Assembly (NCBI GenBank): GCA_001972305.1
Contig: BDDD01000899.1
Location: 1 to 64,000, forward strand
Length of the DNA stretch: 64,000 bases
Source: Cephalotus follicularis
Taxonomy: Eukaryota; Streptophyta; Magnoliopsida; Oxalidales; Cephalotaceae
Reading direction: 5' to 3'
This document shows positions 46,340-59,512 of the stretch, one piece after another. The number at the start of each line of letters is the position of its first letter. The first letter of the stretch is position 1. A program made the position numbers and the translations under genes. The notes beneath the pieces were generated by a model. It saw only the letters and a list, made by a program, of their open reading frames with translations. It was not told where the DNA came from and made no database searches.

Positions 46340-49300
46340 TATGAGATACTTGTATTTTATTGTACTTGCCTAATATTTCTTCCTGGATATTAGACAGTGG
46401 TTGTGATACTCACATATGTTGTAATATGCAAGTGTTGCAGGAAAAGGAGAAATCTTCTAAAGGGAGAATGAAACCTACGGCTGGTAGATGGCTCAACGGT
46501 TGAAGCTATAGCTATAGGAAAACTTAGTATAATGCTGACTTCAGGCTTAAGTTTGGAACTTAAAAATTGTATACATTCTGCTTATATATTTTGTGAAACG
46601 TTATATCTATTCTGGCATTAGATGGCGATGGCTTTGTAATAAATGTAAAGAACAAGTGTTGTACTATTATGTTTGATGATATAATGTATGCACAGTGTTT
46701 CATCTATAATGGTTTGTACATATTAGATAAACAAAAGACTGTTTATAATATAATAAAAGACAATAAAAGAAAGAGAGATAATCTTAATCAAACCTCCCTA
46801 TGGCATTGCATATTAGGTCATGTAGGCGAATAGAGAGCTCGCAGGTTGGTTGATGAGCGATATTTTGATATCACTCATTATGAAAATTATCCAACCTGTG
46901 AACCCTGCCTAAAGGGTAAAATGACAAAACTTCCCTTTACAGGAAAGGGTGAAAGATCTATAAAACTGCTAGGACTCGTACACAGAGTTGTCTGTGGTCC
47001 TATGATAGTTCCAGCTATAGGAGGTTATTCCTACTTCATAACCTTTACCGATGATTATTCGCATTTTGGTTACTTGTATCTCATGAGGTAAAAATCTAAA
47101 GCTTTTGAAAAGTTCAAAGGCTACAGGTTAGAAGTAGAGAAATAGATTGGTAAAAGTCTTACAATTCTGCGCTCCACCGAATTCTGAGATTATCTCCGAG
47201 GTAATGGGATTGTTGCTCAGTGGACACCTCCATGTACACCGCAGCATAATGGTGTATCCAAGAGGAGGAACTATACCTTGCTTGACATGGTACGCAGCAT
47301 GATGAGTGATGCAGATCTTCCACTGTCTTTCTGGGGCCGTGCCTTACAAACTACAGGTCATGTGTTGAACTTGGTACCAACGAAATCTGCACCCAATACC
47401 CTATATGAGATGTGGATAGGCAAGAAACCTTGTTTTGGTTTCTTAAAAATTTTGTTGGATACCCTAAAGAAACAAAAGGGTATTATTTATGCTCCCTTCC
47501 TGAGGGAAATGTCTTTGTTTCAAGGCATGTTGCTTTCCTTGAGAAGGAATTCCTATTGGGAGGAAGCAATGGGAGCAAAGTATAGCTTGATGAGAAATTA
47601 CAAGCAACAAAAATTGAGGACCTCCCTAGACCAGTTCAAGTAGATGAACCCTAAACAGTTCAACCTACAATTACACAAGAACCTCCTCATAGGTCAGGTA
47701 CAGTGTCTAAACCACCTCACAGATATTATGATAGCTACCTCATTGAGGGCACTCAAGAGATAAATATTATGGAAGATGACCATGGGCTACGAATAGGCCT
47801 TATCAGATAAGGACTTTGAAAAATGGCTTCTTGCCATGAATTCTGAGATGGAATCCATGTACTCAAATCAGGTTTGGAAGTTGACAGATGCACCTAAAGG
47901 GGTTAAACCCTTAGGGTGCCGGTGGATTTTCAAAACAGAAATTGGAGATGATGGGAAGGTCAAAACCTACAAAGCTAGGCTTGTTGCCAAAGGGTATAAT
48001 CAAAGGGAGGGAATAGAATATGAGGAAACATTCTCTCCTCTAGACATGCTTAAATCCATAAGGATTATGCTTGCCATAGCTACACACTATAACTATGAGA
48101 TATGGCAAATGGATGTGAAGAATGCCTTCCTAAATGGAAACATTAAAGAAGAAATCTATATGGCCCTGCCTAAGGGTTTCATATATAGTTGTGAAGACCA
48201 CAAAGTGTGCAAGCTCAGAGATCCATTTATGGACTAAAGCAAGCATTGAGAAGTTAGAACATCCGTTTTCATGAGCCTGTCAAAGAGTTTGGTTTCCTCA
48301 AGAATCAGGATGAGTCCTGTGTGTACAACAAGCTTAATCAGAAATCAGTGACCTTTCTTGTCATATATGTTGATGACATACTTCTTATCAAAAATGAAAT
48401 TATCATGCTGTCGGAAGTTAAGACAAGGCTATCGACAGTCTTCTCCGTGAAAGACTTGGGAGAAGCTTCCTATATCCGAGGGATAAGAGTTATCCGCGAC
48501 AAAGCAAATAGGATGCTTGGTTTATCCCAGTCTTTGTATGTTGACAAGTACTGAAATGGCTTAGCATGGAGAACTCCGGGAGGGCTTTTATACCTCTCTA
48601 TCACAGAGTCTCGCTTTCTAAACAGAAGTCTCCCAAGACACCTGAAGAGAAGCAAAGGATGATGCATATTCCTTATGCTTCGGTAGTTGGAAGCATCATG
48701 TATGTTATGTTGCGTAATAGACCAGATATTGCTTATGCTGTAAGTGTTACAAGCAGATATCTGTCAGATCTAGGTGAACAACACTGGAAGGCTGTCAAGG
48801 AAATCCTTAAACACCTTAATAGGACTAAGGATTTGTTCTTAATATATGGAGGACAAGGTTTGAATATGAGGGTTATACTGACTCTAATTTTCAAACATAT
48901 GTGGATGACTGCAGGTCTACATCAGGGTTTGTGTTCACCTTGAATGGTGGAGCAGTGAGTTGGAAGAGTTCCAAACAGTTAACCAAAGTAGATTCAGTCA
49001 TTGAGGATGAATATATTGCGTCGTCTGAAGCTTCCAAAGATGGTGCCTGGAAACAAAGTTCATTGGAGATCTCAGTGTTGTCCCAACCATTGCAGATCAA
49101 GTATCTATAAACTGTGATAATATTGGGGCCATAGCACAGGCCAAGGAACCAAGGTCGCACGCAAGATAAAAACACATTCTACGGCGATTCCAGTTAATTG
49201 AGAAATCATAGAAAAAGGGGATATGAAGATGGAGCGCGTTCTAGGAGAAGATAATACGACAGACCCTTTGAACAAAGTGCTGCCACAAGCTATCTTCAAC

Positions 49301-49372
49301 AAGCATCTATCGGGCATTGGTGTAAGACATAATGGCAACTGGCTGCAGTCCTAGTGGCAGATTATTAGGGAT
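46340..49372 (+). pseudogene. Copia G protease, integrase, RT, RNase H (broken)
   Basis: The protease site WILDSGCDTHICC lies near 46385. The pre-integrase zinc motif is CEPCLKGKMTKLPFTG (near 46900), followed by integrase core words (GLVHRVVCGPM; PQHNGVSK near 47245). RT runs from WRWIF-type sequence (GCRWIFKTEIGDDGK) through QMDVKNAFLNG to YVDDILLIKNE (near 48370), and RNase H from STSGFVFTLNGGAVSW. Numerous stops and frameshifts break it. At GLVHRVVCGP the first catalytic Asp appears replaced by Val. Order and extent equal a complete copia pol. Confidence 0.9.
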
Positions 49373-50009
49373 AAGTCCTGCAAGCGATTGCAGTCTTGCA
49401 AACTTATCTTTGATATTCAATCAATATGTATTTTCCACTATCTAGGCTGTGAGTTCATTTTACTACTTTAATGTACGTTTAATAAAATGAATGTCCTAAG
49501 AACAGAGTTTGAGGACCAAGTTCTTGATGAGATAAATATGTGAGAATTGGAACCTCGCCAAACTCTATTCTTAAAGCTTCCTGGTCGGAGGATTGGTACT
49601 CAGGGCATACTCAATCCAATTAGACCAACACGACCTACACCAGCTCGTTCGAGAGGATGACTTATCTCACATGTCATTTTGTAGTGAATATATGGTTTAC
49701 ACTTGGGTACCCAATTTCAATGGGTTCACTAAAGGTGACTTGCTTAAGAGATGTCTATATGGAGTTTTACTGCCTGTCAAACAGACATCCTCGATGGTAG
49801 CAGTGCAAGTATTCCTTAGACATGAGCCACCTCTGGATAACTTGTTCATAAGATGCTACACTTTAATAATGCTTATATACATAACCTAACCATGGAGAGT
49901 ATATGGGCATTAGTTGGGTGTGACAGCTTTATGTATGGAGATATTTGAGTACGCAACAATGGATCCACCGCTCCAAGTAAAGGGAGATTATGCTCAGGTT
50001 GATTAGTCG
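49373..50009 (+). repeat. Copia G 3' LTR, truncated by element E
   Basis: It starts TATTAGGGATAAGTCC (TG end mutated) after a tract resembling GTGGCAGAT. It matches 5' LTR positions up to 42531 and stops where element E begins at 50010. The remaining ~1.07 kb is not found on the other side of E. Confidence 0.85.
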
Positions 50010-52441
50010 TGTCACAACTCGTTTTAACAAACATATATGATATCAACATAAATCCAGTATTATCCAAAACACATAAACTTAAAACTTTTGCGGAAGCAAA
50101 AAATACTAGATTAAAAGGGTAGCACGCACACGCAGTCCATACTACGTGCTTAAGCTCAAAAGTATATGTTATATATTACATATGGAAATGTAAATACAAC
50201 AACGGAGCGTAACTTTATTCATTACATAACATCATAACCATTTCACATTACAACCTTAAGATAAGCAAAAGCCTCCACGCATGGCTTCAGCAGTTAACTC
50301 CACTTCACTTCACTTCGGCAAATATGTAGAGTAGGTATTAGCCGTTGTCCTCACTTGGCTAAGCAGGAAGATATGCATGATAAAGAGATATAAGATGCAA
50401 GACATGTATGACAGTTTATCATTTTGAAAACAGTTATATATATGAATATATATAAGCAAACATGCCAAGTGGCTACAACGATCAATCAACAAGAATACCG
50501 CACAAGGGTACAATTAATTCAATCATTTGTCCGAAGACCATTATTGGGTGTCATCTCGTGCTACCTCCTAGCCCAATAGATGCACCGCCTAACCACCACC
50601 ATACACTCCGATGATGATATAAAAGGCAAAACACTACTGCCAGCACTTGGCGGGCAGTTAACACTCACGATCTGCAAGGTAGATAGGTGGGGAGAATAAA
50701 CTAGAGCCAACTCCTGGCACATTCGCTCACCCGCTGTAGTTAGTGACACACTCCGATCACCAAACCATCAACATCACTCAATCACAATCGATCACTGATA
50801 TCACATATAAGTAATGTAATATAACACTCCACTAAAATCTCTTTTGAGAAAACATTACATTTCATTGAGTTTTCATTTAAGAATACTATAAACACTCACT
50901 AGTCCTCACTTAGAGAACTCAATTCAATAACTTTAGGTTTTCTTTCAAATAAGTGGAAAACCTTTTAAATATGCATATAGAATTTAGTGGCTAAAACGTA
51001 ACTATGCATATAGTGTTCAATATTAGTAACCCTTGAAATAAAGATGTTGCAATCATTTTAAGAAAACAAAACATCAATAACTGTAGCACTAGCAATAGGT
51101 AAGATTGCCTAACATTTCAAGGAGTGTACAAAATTGTCACTCAACAATGTTACATGCAATCTACAAGGATCTATGTAAGTTGTTCACTGGCTGTAAAACC
51201 ATTACAATTATCAGGGGTTGATTATTAGAACCATCCCCTATAAACCCAATTCTAATTTCATTCAATTCAGATTAAACAGTAGGCATTAGAGGCAAAATTG
51301 TCTCTGAACTATCGGCTGTTTTCCTTCACAGTCGGCTGTTGCCATACACAGTCGACTGTTCTATATGAATAGCCGATTGGATACATTGAGTAGTCAGCTG
51401 TTTGTTCCAAACAGTCGGCTGTTTTCATTAAGCAGTCGACTGTCACTCGAGACAGTCAGCTGTCCAAGGCCAGGTTTGTTTTCAGCAGAAAAAGAGTATG
51501 CATAAAAACAACCTTCAATTCAATTTCAATCAACATGCAAACACATATAGGCTATCATAACACGAAAAGCATGCTATATATATCAGAATCATGTCATGAA
51601 TTCCTTCCACCTACCTCAAACGCTATCCTAGAATAAGTTGAAATGATTCTTCTCTCTAAGTCCCAACTTCCACTTTCAAACAAAACAACCAGCAATTCAA
51701 GCTACGATCGCATGTTAACAGGACTTATACATAACGAAATCAGTACGTATGTACTACTGAACAACCATAACAGCAATTGAACTCAAGAACAACAGAAGAT
51801 AACTTCTCTCCTTTCAATGTTTCCAACACTCAAAAACATCCATGAACATCTGATATAAAGGAATTCGTATCAGAAATCCATCTGATTCTTCTAACTCAAG
51901 TTTTCTCCATTTTCTTTCTCTCTCTCATAACTTACTGATTTTTGGTTCCTTGTAGGTTGCAGAGGCTCAGAGACACCAATGCATCAGTAAACTCAGTCTG
52001 TGACACGTCCATGCCACTTAACCTTGTGAAATCTGTTATCTCACACCTGTCCGCAAAGCAACACGCCACACTCTATTTTCATGCAACACGTAGCCTTCCT
52101 GTCCGGACTTCGCCAGTCGACTGTTTTTAAATGGCAGTCGGCTGTCACCGCTTACCTTCCAGTCGACTGTTCCCCTGTGACAATCGGCTGGACCCTGTAC
52201 GAACCAACCAGTCTACTGTTCCCCTATGACAGTCGGATGTGTTCTATACAAAATAACCAGTCGGCTGTTTTGTTTCCCACGATTCACACCACAACACACT
52301 TTCAACTCAAGCCTTGCATCAAACCCAACAAAACCACTCAACAACCATAAAACATAACACTTGGACATTAAACCTCAATTAAATGCATATTTTATTTATT
52401 ATGGTTACAATATACATTAATTGAAATTTACGGTTATTACA
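50010..52441 (-). repeat. Element E (Ty3 chromovirus) 3' LTR
   Basis: A 2,432-bp LTR from TGTCACAACTCG to CGGTTATTACA, with a purine-rich tract immediately inside. The first ~570 bp match 57088-57660. GTCGAC-type clusters are at 51295-51470 and 52105-52275. A TATA-like run near 50450 lies downstream of both in minus orientation. Confidence 0.9.
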
Positions 52442-52460
52442 TTCCCCCCTCCTTATAAAA
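52442..52460 (-). other. Polypurine tract of element E
   Basis: The minus strand reads TATAAGGAGGGGGGAA directly before TGTAATAACCG. Confidence 0.82.
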
Positions 52461-52480
52461 ATTCATCCTCGAATTTCATT

Positions 52481-55400
52481 TTACATATCAAATAGGTGAG
52501 GAAAAGTTTCAACCATGTCTGCTTAACGTTCCCAGGTCCCCTCATCAACCCCATGGAACTTCCACAGTACTTTCACCATCGGAATTGTCTTATTCTGTAA
52601 CACCTTTTCTTGTCTATCCAGAATCTGCATCGGTCATTCCTCATACGAAAACTTATCATTGAGAAACCAAGGATCATAGCTCAAGCTATGAGATGGATCC
52701 GGAACATATTTCCTTAACATGGAAACATGAAATACGTTGTGCACATTCGATAGATTGGGCAGTAGTGCTATCTGGTAAGCAACTTACCCAACTCGGTCAA
52801 GTATCTCATACGGTCCAACATACCTCGGAGCTAACTTCCCTTTCATGCGGAATCTATCTATGCCCTTCGAAGACGAGACTCTCAATAACACATGGTCTCC
52901 CTTCTCAAACTCCAGATTCCTCTTCCTTCGGTCGATATAGCACTTCTGCTAATTTTGTGCAACGAGTAATCTCTTCCTGATTATCTCAACTTTATTAGTA
53001 CTCTCCTGGACGATATCAGGTCCCAACACTTGTCTTTCCTCCACTTCATCCTAGCACAGTGGCGATCTACACTTCCATCCGTACAAAGCTTCATACGGAG
53101 CCATCCCAATGCTAGTATGGTAGCTGTTGTTGTAGGAGAATTCTATAAGTTGTATGTGATCCTCCCAACTCCCAGCAAAATCAATGACACAAGCACAAAG
53201 CATATCCTCAAGAGTCTGTATTGTGTGTTCCCACTGTCCATCGGTTTACGGGTGAAAAGCAGTGCTGAAGTTCAAGGTTGTTCCCAATGCTGCTTGGAAC
53301 TTCTTCCAGAACCTTGAAGTAAATCTCGCATCACGATCAGAAACAATGCTGATCGGCACACCATGTAGTCTCACAATCTCCCAGATATATAATCGAGCCA
53401 ACATCTCGATCGAATATGTCATGTTCATCAGCAGAAAGTGCACAGACTTAGTTAGTCTGTCCACTACAACCCACATTGCTTCTTTTCCATTCTGTGACCT
53501 CGGTAACCCTGACACAAAGTCCATGCTCACATTCTTCCACTTCCATTCTGACACTGGTAAGGGATGTAATACACCGGTAGGCTTTTGATGTTTAGCCTTC
53601 ACTCTCTGACAAGTCAGACATCTTGCTACATACCCGGTAATGTCACTCTTCATTCTGCTCCACCAGTATTTCCTTTTTAGGTCATGCCACATCTTAGAGC
53701 TTCCTGGGTGAACACTATAATGTGGTTTATGAGCTTGTTGCAGTAGCTCATTCCTTACGCCTTCATCCTCAGGGACACAAACTCTTCATCAGAACCTCAA
53801 GATGCCATCTGCATGTACGGCGAATTCAGAGTCAGGTTCTGAACCCAAACTCTCCCGAACATTCCACAACTCTGTGTCACTGTACTGAGCATTAAGAATA
53901 CGGTCAAGCAGTTCCGGTTGTGCTCTAAGACTCACCACAATCACTCCTCGGGAAACCATGAAAGGATTCCATCTCTGAAAGTCCTCCAAAAGCTTCCACT
54001 GGGAAACCATCGCACCGGGAATCATTGCCTTGTCACTCAAAGCATCCGCTACAACATTAGCTTTGCCTGGGTGGTATTAAATATTGCGATTGTAGTCATT
54101 AAAGAACTCCACCCACCTTTGTTGTCTCATGTTCAGCTCCTTATGGGAAAACAAATACTTTAGGCTCTTGTGGTCGGTAAAGATCTTAAATTGAGCACCA
54201 TAGAGATAGTGTCTCCACTTCTGTAATGCAAAAACTATGGCTGCCAATTCAAGATCATGTACGGGATAGTTTTCCTCGTACAACTTCAACTTTCTCGATG
54301 CATAAGCTATTACGCGACCACGCTGCATAAAGACACATCCCAATCCTTTCCCAGAAGCATCACTATAAATAGTGAACCCCTCATTACCCTTAGGTAATGC
54401 CAACACTGAAGCCGAAATTAGCCGACTCTTCAACTCTTGGAAACTTGCCTCACAAGTATCATCTCACTACCAACTTGCTTTCTTTTGAGTTAACCGAGTC
54501 AAAGGACTCGCAAGGTTCGAAAACCCTTCGATAAACCTTGTATAATGGCCAGCCAAACACAAGAAGCTATGAACTTCTGTAACATTCCTCGGTTGGGACC
54601 AATCCACAATACTTGCTATCTTGAAAGGATCCACTGATAAACCTTCACTTGAAACAATGTGACCCAGAAAAGTCACATGATCCAGCCAAAACTCACACTT
54701 GCTGAACTTCGCGTACAACTGCTCCTTTCGCAAGGTTTTCAACACAATCCGGAGATGTCGCATATGCTCCTCCGCACTCCTGGAATAAATCAGAATGTCG
54801 TCTAAGAAAATAACGACAAACTGATCAAGGTACGGCTGGAACACACTGTTCATCAAGCACATAAAAGCTATAGGAGCATTAGTCAAACCAAAAGGCAAAA
54901 TCAGAAACCCATAGTGCCCATATCTGGTTCAGAAAGCAGTCTTTTCCACATCCCCTTCACGAATCCTCATCTGATGGTAAGCTGTCCTCAGGTCAAGCTT
55001 GGAGAATACAGTTGAGACTTGCAACTGATCGAACAACTCCCCGATGTGAGGTAGAGGATACATGTTCTTTACTGTCGCTTGGTTGAGCAATCTGTAATCG
55101 ATGCATAACCTCATTGATCCATCTTTCTTCTTCAAAAACATGCCGGTGCTCCCCACGGTGACACACTCGGTCAGATAAAACCCTTATCAAGATGGTCCTG
55201 TAATTGAGTTTTCAACTCCTTCAATTCAGCAGGCGCCATTCTATAAGGAGCTTTAGATATATGAGCCATTCCAGGTAAATAACGGCTCAATACTGAACTC
55301 CATATCTCGTTTCGGTGGCAAAGAAAGAAGATCATCTGGAAAAACATCAAGAAAGTCAAAAATAACAGGTATCTGATCCAAACTAGGTGTACCTTTCGTA

Positions 55401-56983
55401 TGATCAATGACATACGCACAGTAATGTCCACATCCACGCTTGAGATACTTCTGTGCTCGAGTGTAAGAAATGATAGGAGCAGAAACCTTCTTCTCTCTGA
55501 CAAACCTACACTCAGTCCCAGCAGGCCTATAGAAAGTCATCATCTTGTTGTAGCAGTCAGCACTCGCATGATGAGCATAAAGCCAGTCCATCCCCAAGAT
55601 AACATCAAAATCTTGGATAGACAACACAATTAGATCAGCAGATAACTGAACCCCAACTATCATGATCCCACAATCACGTATCATAGTATCAAATAACTGA
55701 CTATTTCCAGCTGGAGTATTCACCTCCATAACCTAAGGTAAGCAAGCAGTAACAAAATGCAAATCAGACAGAAAACAAGATGCAATGAATGAATGTGAAG
55801 CACCAGGGTCAATCAGAACTCTAGCCGAAACACTAGATATAAAGATGGTACCTCCCATAGTAGAAGTAGACTCTTGTATGTCATCCTTAGACAAGGTATA
55901 GACTATACCTTTCATAACAGCTTTTCCTAAATCTCTTTGCGGTTGAACAGTCGCGCTACCATCACTAGGTCTAGCACCTCCTTGCTGAGCCCTCACAATT
56001 GGACAATCCTTCACATGATGCTCTTGTGAACCACACTTCAAACACTTTCCTGCTTTCTTTCAACAATTATGTTCATAATGACTGGGAAGACCGCAGAGAC
56101 TACACCATCTAGAACTCTGTTGATCACTTCGATTTGGTGTTTCGGAATGAGAAGGATTCCTTCGTCCCTTGGTTCTGGACTTTGACGAACCAGCAGGATC
56201 ATTGCTTCCTTGTTGGTTCGAAGCAGTAGGCTTTGATCGAGATCCACGAGATCTCTCCATCCTTTGCTCATTAGCATCAGCTTCGAGAAATCTCGCCTTT
56301 TTCTATCATGTCAATAAAAGAAGACAACTGTAAAGCTACCAGTCTGGATCGGATGTTCGGTCTGAACCCTTTCAAAAACCTCCGCATCATTCTCGACTCT
56401 CTCTCTTATCCTGCTCCATCTGTGGAACATAAGCGTCATTGAACTTGGACTAAAATCTGTCCCAACTTCGGTCAAGATGCAGGGATTCCCACTTCGCTTC
56501 AATAATCTCCCACCAACGGGTAGCTTCTCCCCATAAGCGGTACACAACAAAATTTAACTTCTGAGCATCAGAACATTCTAAAGCAACAAAGATCTTCTCC
56601 AATTCCTTCATCCACTGTTCTGCCATTGTAGCATCCAACTCCCCTTTGAACAACGGAGGATTCTGTCGCATGAATCGCTCGAAGTCCCTCCCAAATCTGT
56701 CAGCCTAGTACACCTCGGGAGCTCATTGGTATGCTTGATTCACCTCATACATCTGTCGCAACTGCTCCATGTTTGCTGCATTAGCCTGAATTTTCTGTTG
56801 GAAGAGATCCGCCATGCAGTCAAAGTTACTCCTTCCATCAGGCATTTGTGGAATATAATTGTCTACATTCATCTATGGAGCATTCTATCCTTCGTTCTCT
56901 TGCGGAACATCACCATGTGCTTGTGATGCACTCACTCCAGCCTCAGCCCTATGCCTTCTACGCCTTCCTCTTTGAAGATCCAT
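52481..56983 (-). pseudogene. Element E gag-pol, full domain order, broken
   Basis: Gag starts at the ATG at 56983 (MDLQRGRRRRHRAEAG). The core includes PPLFKGELDATMAEQWM, followed by two Cys-rich segments (CSLCGLPSHYEHNC and a knuckle ending HHVKDCP). The protease site is LIDPGASHSFIA with ILGMDWLYAHHA. RT has [10 protein letters not shown] (near 54810), RNase [14 protein letters not shown] and [11 protein letters not shown]. Integrase has [14 protein letters not shown] and [12 protein letters not shown], and a chromodomain tail (VKVLWKFHGVDEGTWE) ends in TAA at 52481. Ten or so stops and frameshifts interrupt it. The chromodomain places it among plant chromoviruses; long LTRs suggest the Tekay/Del group, not verified. 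Confidence 0.92.
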
Positions 56984-57075
56984 TCTATTTCCTATAAGGA
57001 TTGATATTAACCATCGGGAAACAAATCACATAATTTTCTAAGAAACTTATCCCAGCTTGAGCATATAAGGAATAT

Positions 57076-57087
57076 GCTCTAATACCA
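57076..57087 (-). other. Primer-binding site of element E
   Basis: The minus strand reads TGGTATTAGAGC, immediately adjacent to the LTR end AAAAACA. It differs from the initiator-tRNA complement by one base. Confidence 0.82.
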
Positions 57088-57660
57088 TGTTTTTCACACC
57101 CCATTTTAACAAACATATATGATATCAACATAAATCCAGTATTATCCAAAACACATAAACTTAAAACTTTTACGGAAGCACAACATACTGGATTAAAATG
57201 GTAGCATGCACACGTAGCCCATACTACGTGCTTCAGCTCAAAAGTACATGTTATATATTACATATGGAAATGTAAATACAACAACGGAGTGTAACTTTAT
57301 TCATTACATAACATCATAACCATTTCACATAATAACCTTAAGATAAGAAGAAGCCTCCACGCACGGCTTCAGCAGCTAACTCCACTTCACTTCACTTCGG
57401 CAAATCTTTAGAGTAGGTATTAGCCGTTCTCCTCACTAGTCTAAGCAGGAAGATATGCATCTAAAAAATATATATGGTGCAAGACATGTATGATAGTTTA
57501 TTATTTTTAAAACAGTTATACATATCAATATATATAAGCAAACATGCCAAGTGGCTACAACGATCAATCAACAAGAATACCGCACAAGGGTAAAATCAAT
57601 TCAATCATTTGTCCGAAGACCACTATTAGGTGTCATCTCATGCTACCTCCTAGCCCAACC
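57088..57660 (-). repeat. Element E 5' LTR, truncated
   Basis: It matches 50010-50573 of the other LTR, then stops at about 57660 and gives way to Sirevirus sequence. The upstream ~1.9 kb of this LTR is gone. Confidence 0.88.
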
Positions 57661-58095
57661 GATGCATAATTTGATAAAATTGGTATTTTGATCTCTCTTA
57701 TTGCATTGGTATTTTTGATAAAATTGTAAAGGAATGCATAATTTGAGGGGGAGCCCTTCAATCCATGCTATGTTTGAGGGGGAGCTTCCACCTATCTTTT
57801 TGTTGTTTGACAAAAAGGGGGAGAGATTAATCTGGGGGAGAGATGAGATGGAGAGATATGCATTGCATATGTTGCATAAATAATGCATTTTGGGATTATA
57901 TGGGGAATATATTGAAAATGTTGCATATTGATGAAGTTCGCTTGAAATCTTGCATTGAGCAAGTATAGTATGATATATAAAATGCATTGGATATGCCTTC
58001 ATTGGCAAATTTGGACTTTCAAACAAAATGAGTAAAAATTTGACAAGTTTTATGCAAAATATGCATGTTTTGTCAATCATCAAAAAGGGGGAGAT
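57661..58095 (+). other. Sirevirus-type 3' untranslated tail with multiplied polypurine tracts
   Basis: Purine blocks GAGGGGGAG occur at 57745 and 57776, AAAAAGGGGGAGAG at 57812, GGGGGAGAG at 57834, and the final AAAAAGGGGGAGAT at 58082-58095 directly before the LTR. Repeated polypurine tracts upstream of the 3' LTR are a known hallmark of the Sirevirus genus of copia elements. No Gag, Pol or Env-like coding sequence remains. Confidence 0.82.
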
Positions 58096-58249
58096 TGTTG
58101 GCCTTTGCCACCCCGATTAAATGTTTTCCACATGTTATTTTGATGATTAACAAACGTAAATTACTTGTATCCATAAATTCTTTAAGTTATAAATGCATTT
58201 AGTCACTTAATCTTGTGTCCAAAGTTGTGCCAAGGATGTGTATGCAGGT

Positions 58250-58672
58250 ACAGGCAATTCCAGCCGACTGGAGGCAATTCCAGTCGACTGCCAAGGCTAG
58301 AAGTCGACTCCCAAATGTTGCAAGTCGACTGTATCTTCAAACTAAACCCAAAATCTGCAGAAACAGCATACCAGTCGACTGCCAGGAAATTACAGTCGAC
58401 TGCCACCAATTCCAGTCGACTGCTCGGAGATTCCAGCCGACTGCCAGGGGTCCAGCCGACTGTCCAGGATCCAGCCGACTTATACAGAAAGTTTTGCAAC
58501 TTCAATTTTTGCCTCACCAGCCGACTGAATCGATGAAACAGTCGACTGCCAAGGGGTCCAGCCGACTGCCCACAGCATCCAGCCGACTGCCCACTCCCAA
58601 CGGCTATATTCAAATAAACGCGCCATCAATCCAGCCAGCTGCCGTCCAAATCCAGCCGACTGGATTTGTATC
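58250..58672 (+). repeat. GTCGAC/GCCGAC repeat cluster in Sirevirus U3
   Basis: About 18 units of CCAG(T/C)CGACTGCC with variable 5-20 bp spacers end 35 bp before the TATA box. Confidence 0.9.
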
Positions 58673-58704
58673 AGATTGTTAAAAATAGATCCGTTGGAGG
58701 CTCA

Positions 58705-58715
58705 ACTATAAAAGG
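58705..58715 (+). promoter_or_regulatory. TATA box of the Sirevirus LTR
   Basis: ACTATAAAAGG is a good match to a plant TATA box and lies in the middle of the LTR, as expected for a U3/R border. Confidence 0.65.
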
Positions 58716-59359
58716 AAATTGGGACATCTTACATGGTTGATCAAGCATTCAAGTGCCATACAATCTCAAGCTATCTCAAGCTCAATACAAAGCATTCAAA
58801 GAATCAAAAGAGATCAAATCCAAAGCAATCTATGCATTCACAAAGCTTTACACTTTACATTCTACATACACTAAGCTTTGTTCAAAGTTGTACTTCATTG
58901 TAAAAAAAATTCGCTACGAATTTGTAAACACTTAAACCTTTACTTTCATCCATACAAGGGAGGTTGTCTCTTGTATTGCTCGGTTGGAGCAAATTGTATT
59001 TCGCTTGGTTGGAGCGAAAGTTTGTTGGAGCTCGGTTGGAGTTCCAAGCCCGGATTGGGGCATACTAGTGAATACTCAAGGGGAGGCCTTGGGGAGTGGA
59101 CGTAGGCGGTTTGCCGAACCACTATAAATCCGTTTGCACCTTCTAAACCCTGCACTCTTTACTTTCCGTATTGTGTGTTTGTGTATTTATTTTTAATTGG
59201 TGGTATATTTGCTAGATTAATTTTTATAAGTCTATTCACCCCCCCTCTAGACTTCCTACAAAAATATAATTAAAAAGCGGTTTAGGGTATAGAAACTCAC
59301 CGTAGATTGTATTGAACAATTCCATGTAGTTGAATGATCATACCTTGGTAATCAACGGT

Positions 59360-59512
59360 AGGTAGGTCGATACGGAGTGCGGCGGTGATGACAAGACGTA
59401 TGAGTAGTCATGCTAGGTCTATACGAAGTGTGGATTTTAATCAGACAAGACGTATGAGTAGTCATGCTAGGTCTGTACGAAGTGTGTTCGTTGCGACAAA
59501 TCGTATGAGTAG
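59360..59512. repeat. Tandem repeat of about 60-70 bp
   Basis: Two good copies and a partial third of a unit beginning GACAAGACGTATGAGTAGTC and ending in 'tacgaagtgtg'. Confidence 0.8.

Larger units (their letters stand above)
58096..59260 (+). repeat. Sirevirus-type 3' LTR (1,165 bp)
   Basis: It runs from TGTTGGCCTTTGCC to CACCCCCCCTCTAG...CCTACA. The C-rich stretch followed by CTCTAG near the end is typical of Sirevirus LTRs. A TATA box (ACTATAAAAGG, 58705-58715) follows the densest GTCGAC cluster in the window (58250-58672). Frames through that cluster are repeat artefacts. Confidence 0.85.

Noticed and set aside
58213-58682. Open frames of 107-155 codons across the Sirevirus U3 repeat cluster
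   Set aside because: The proteins are only translations of the GTCGAC units (repeated SRLP, QSTA, QPTA), both strands are open, and no domain is visible.
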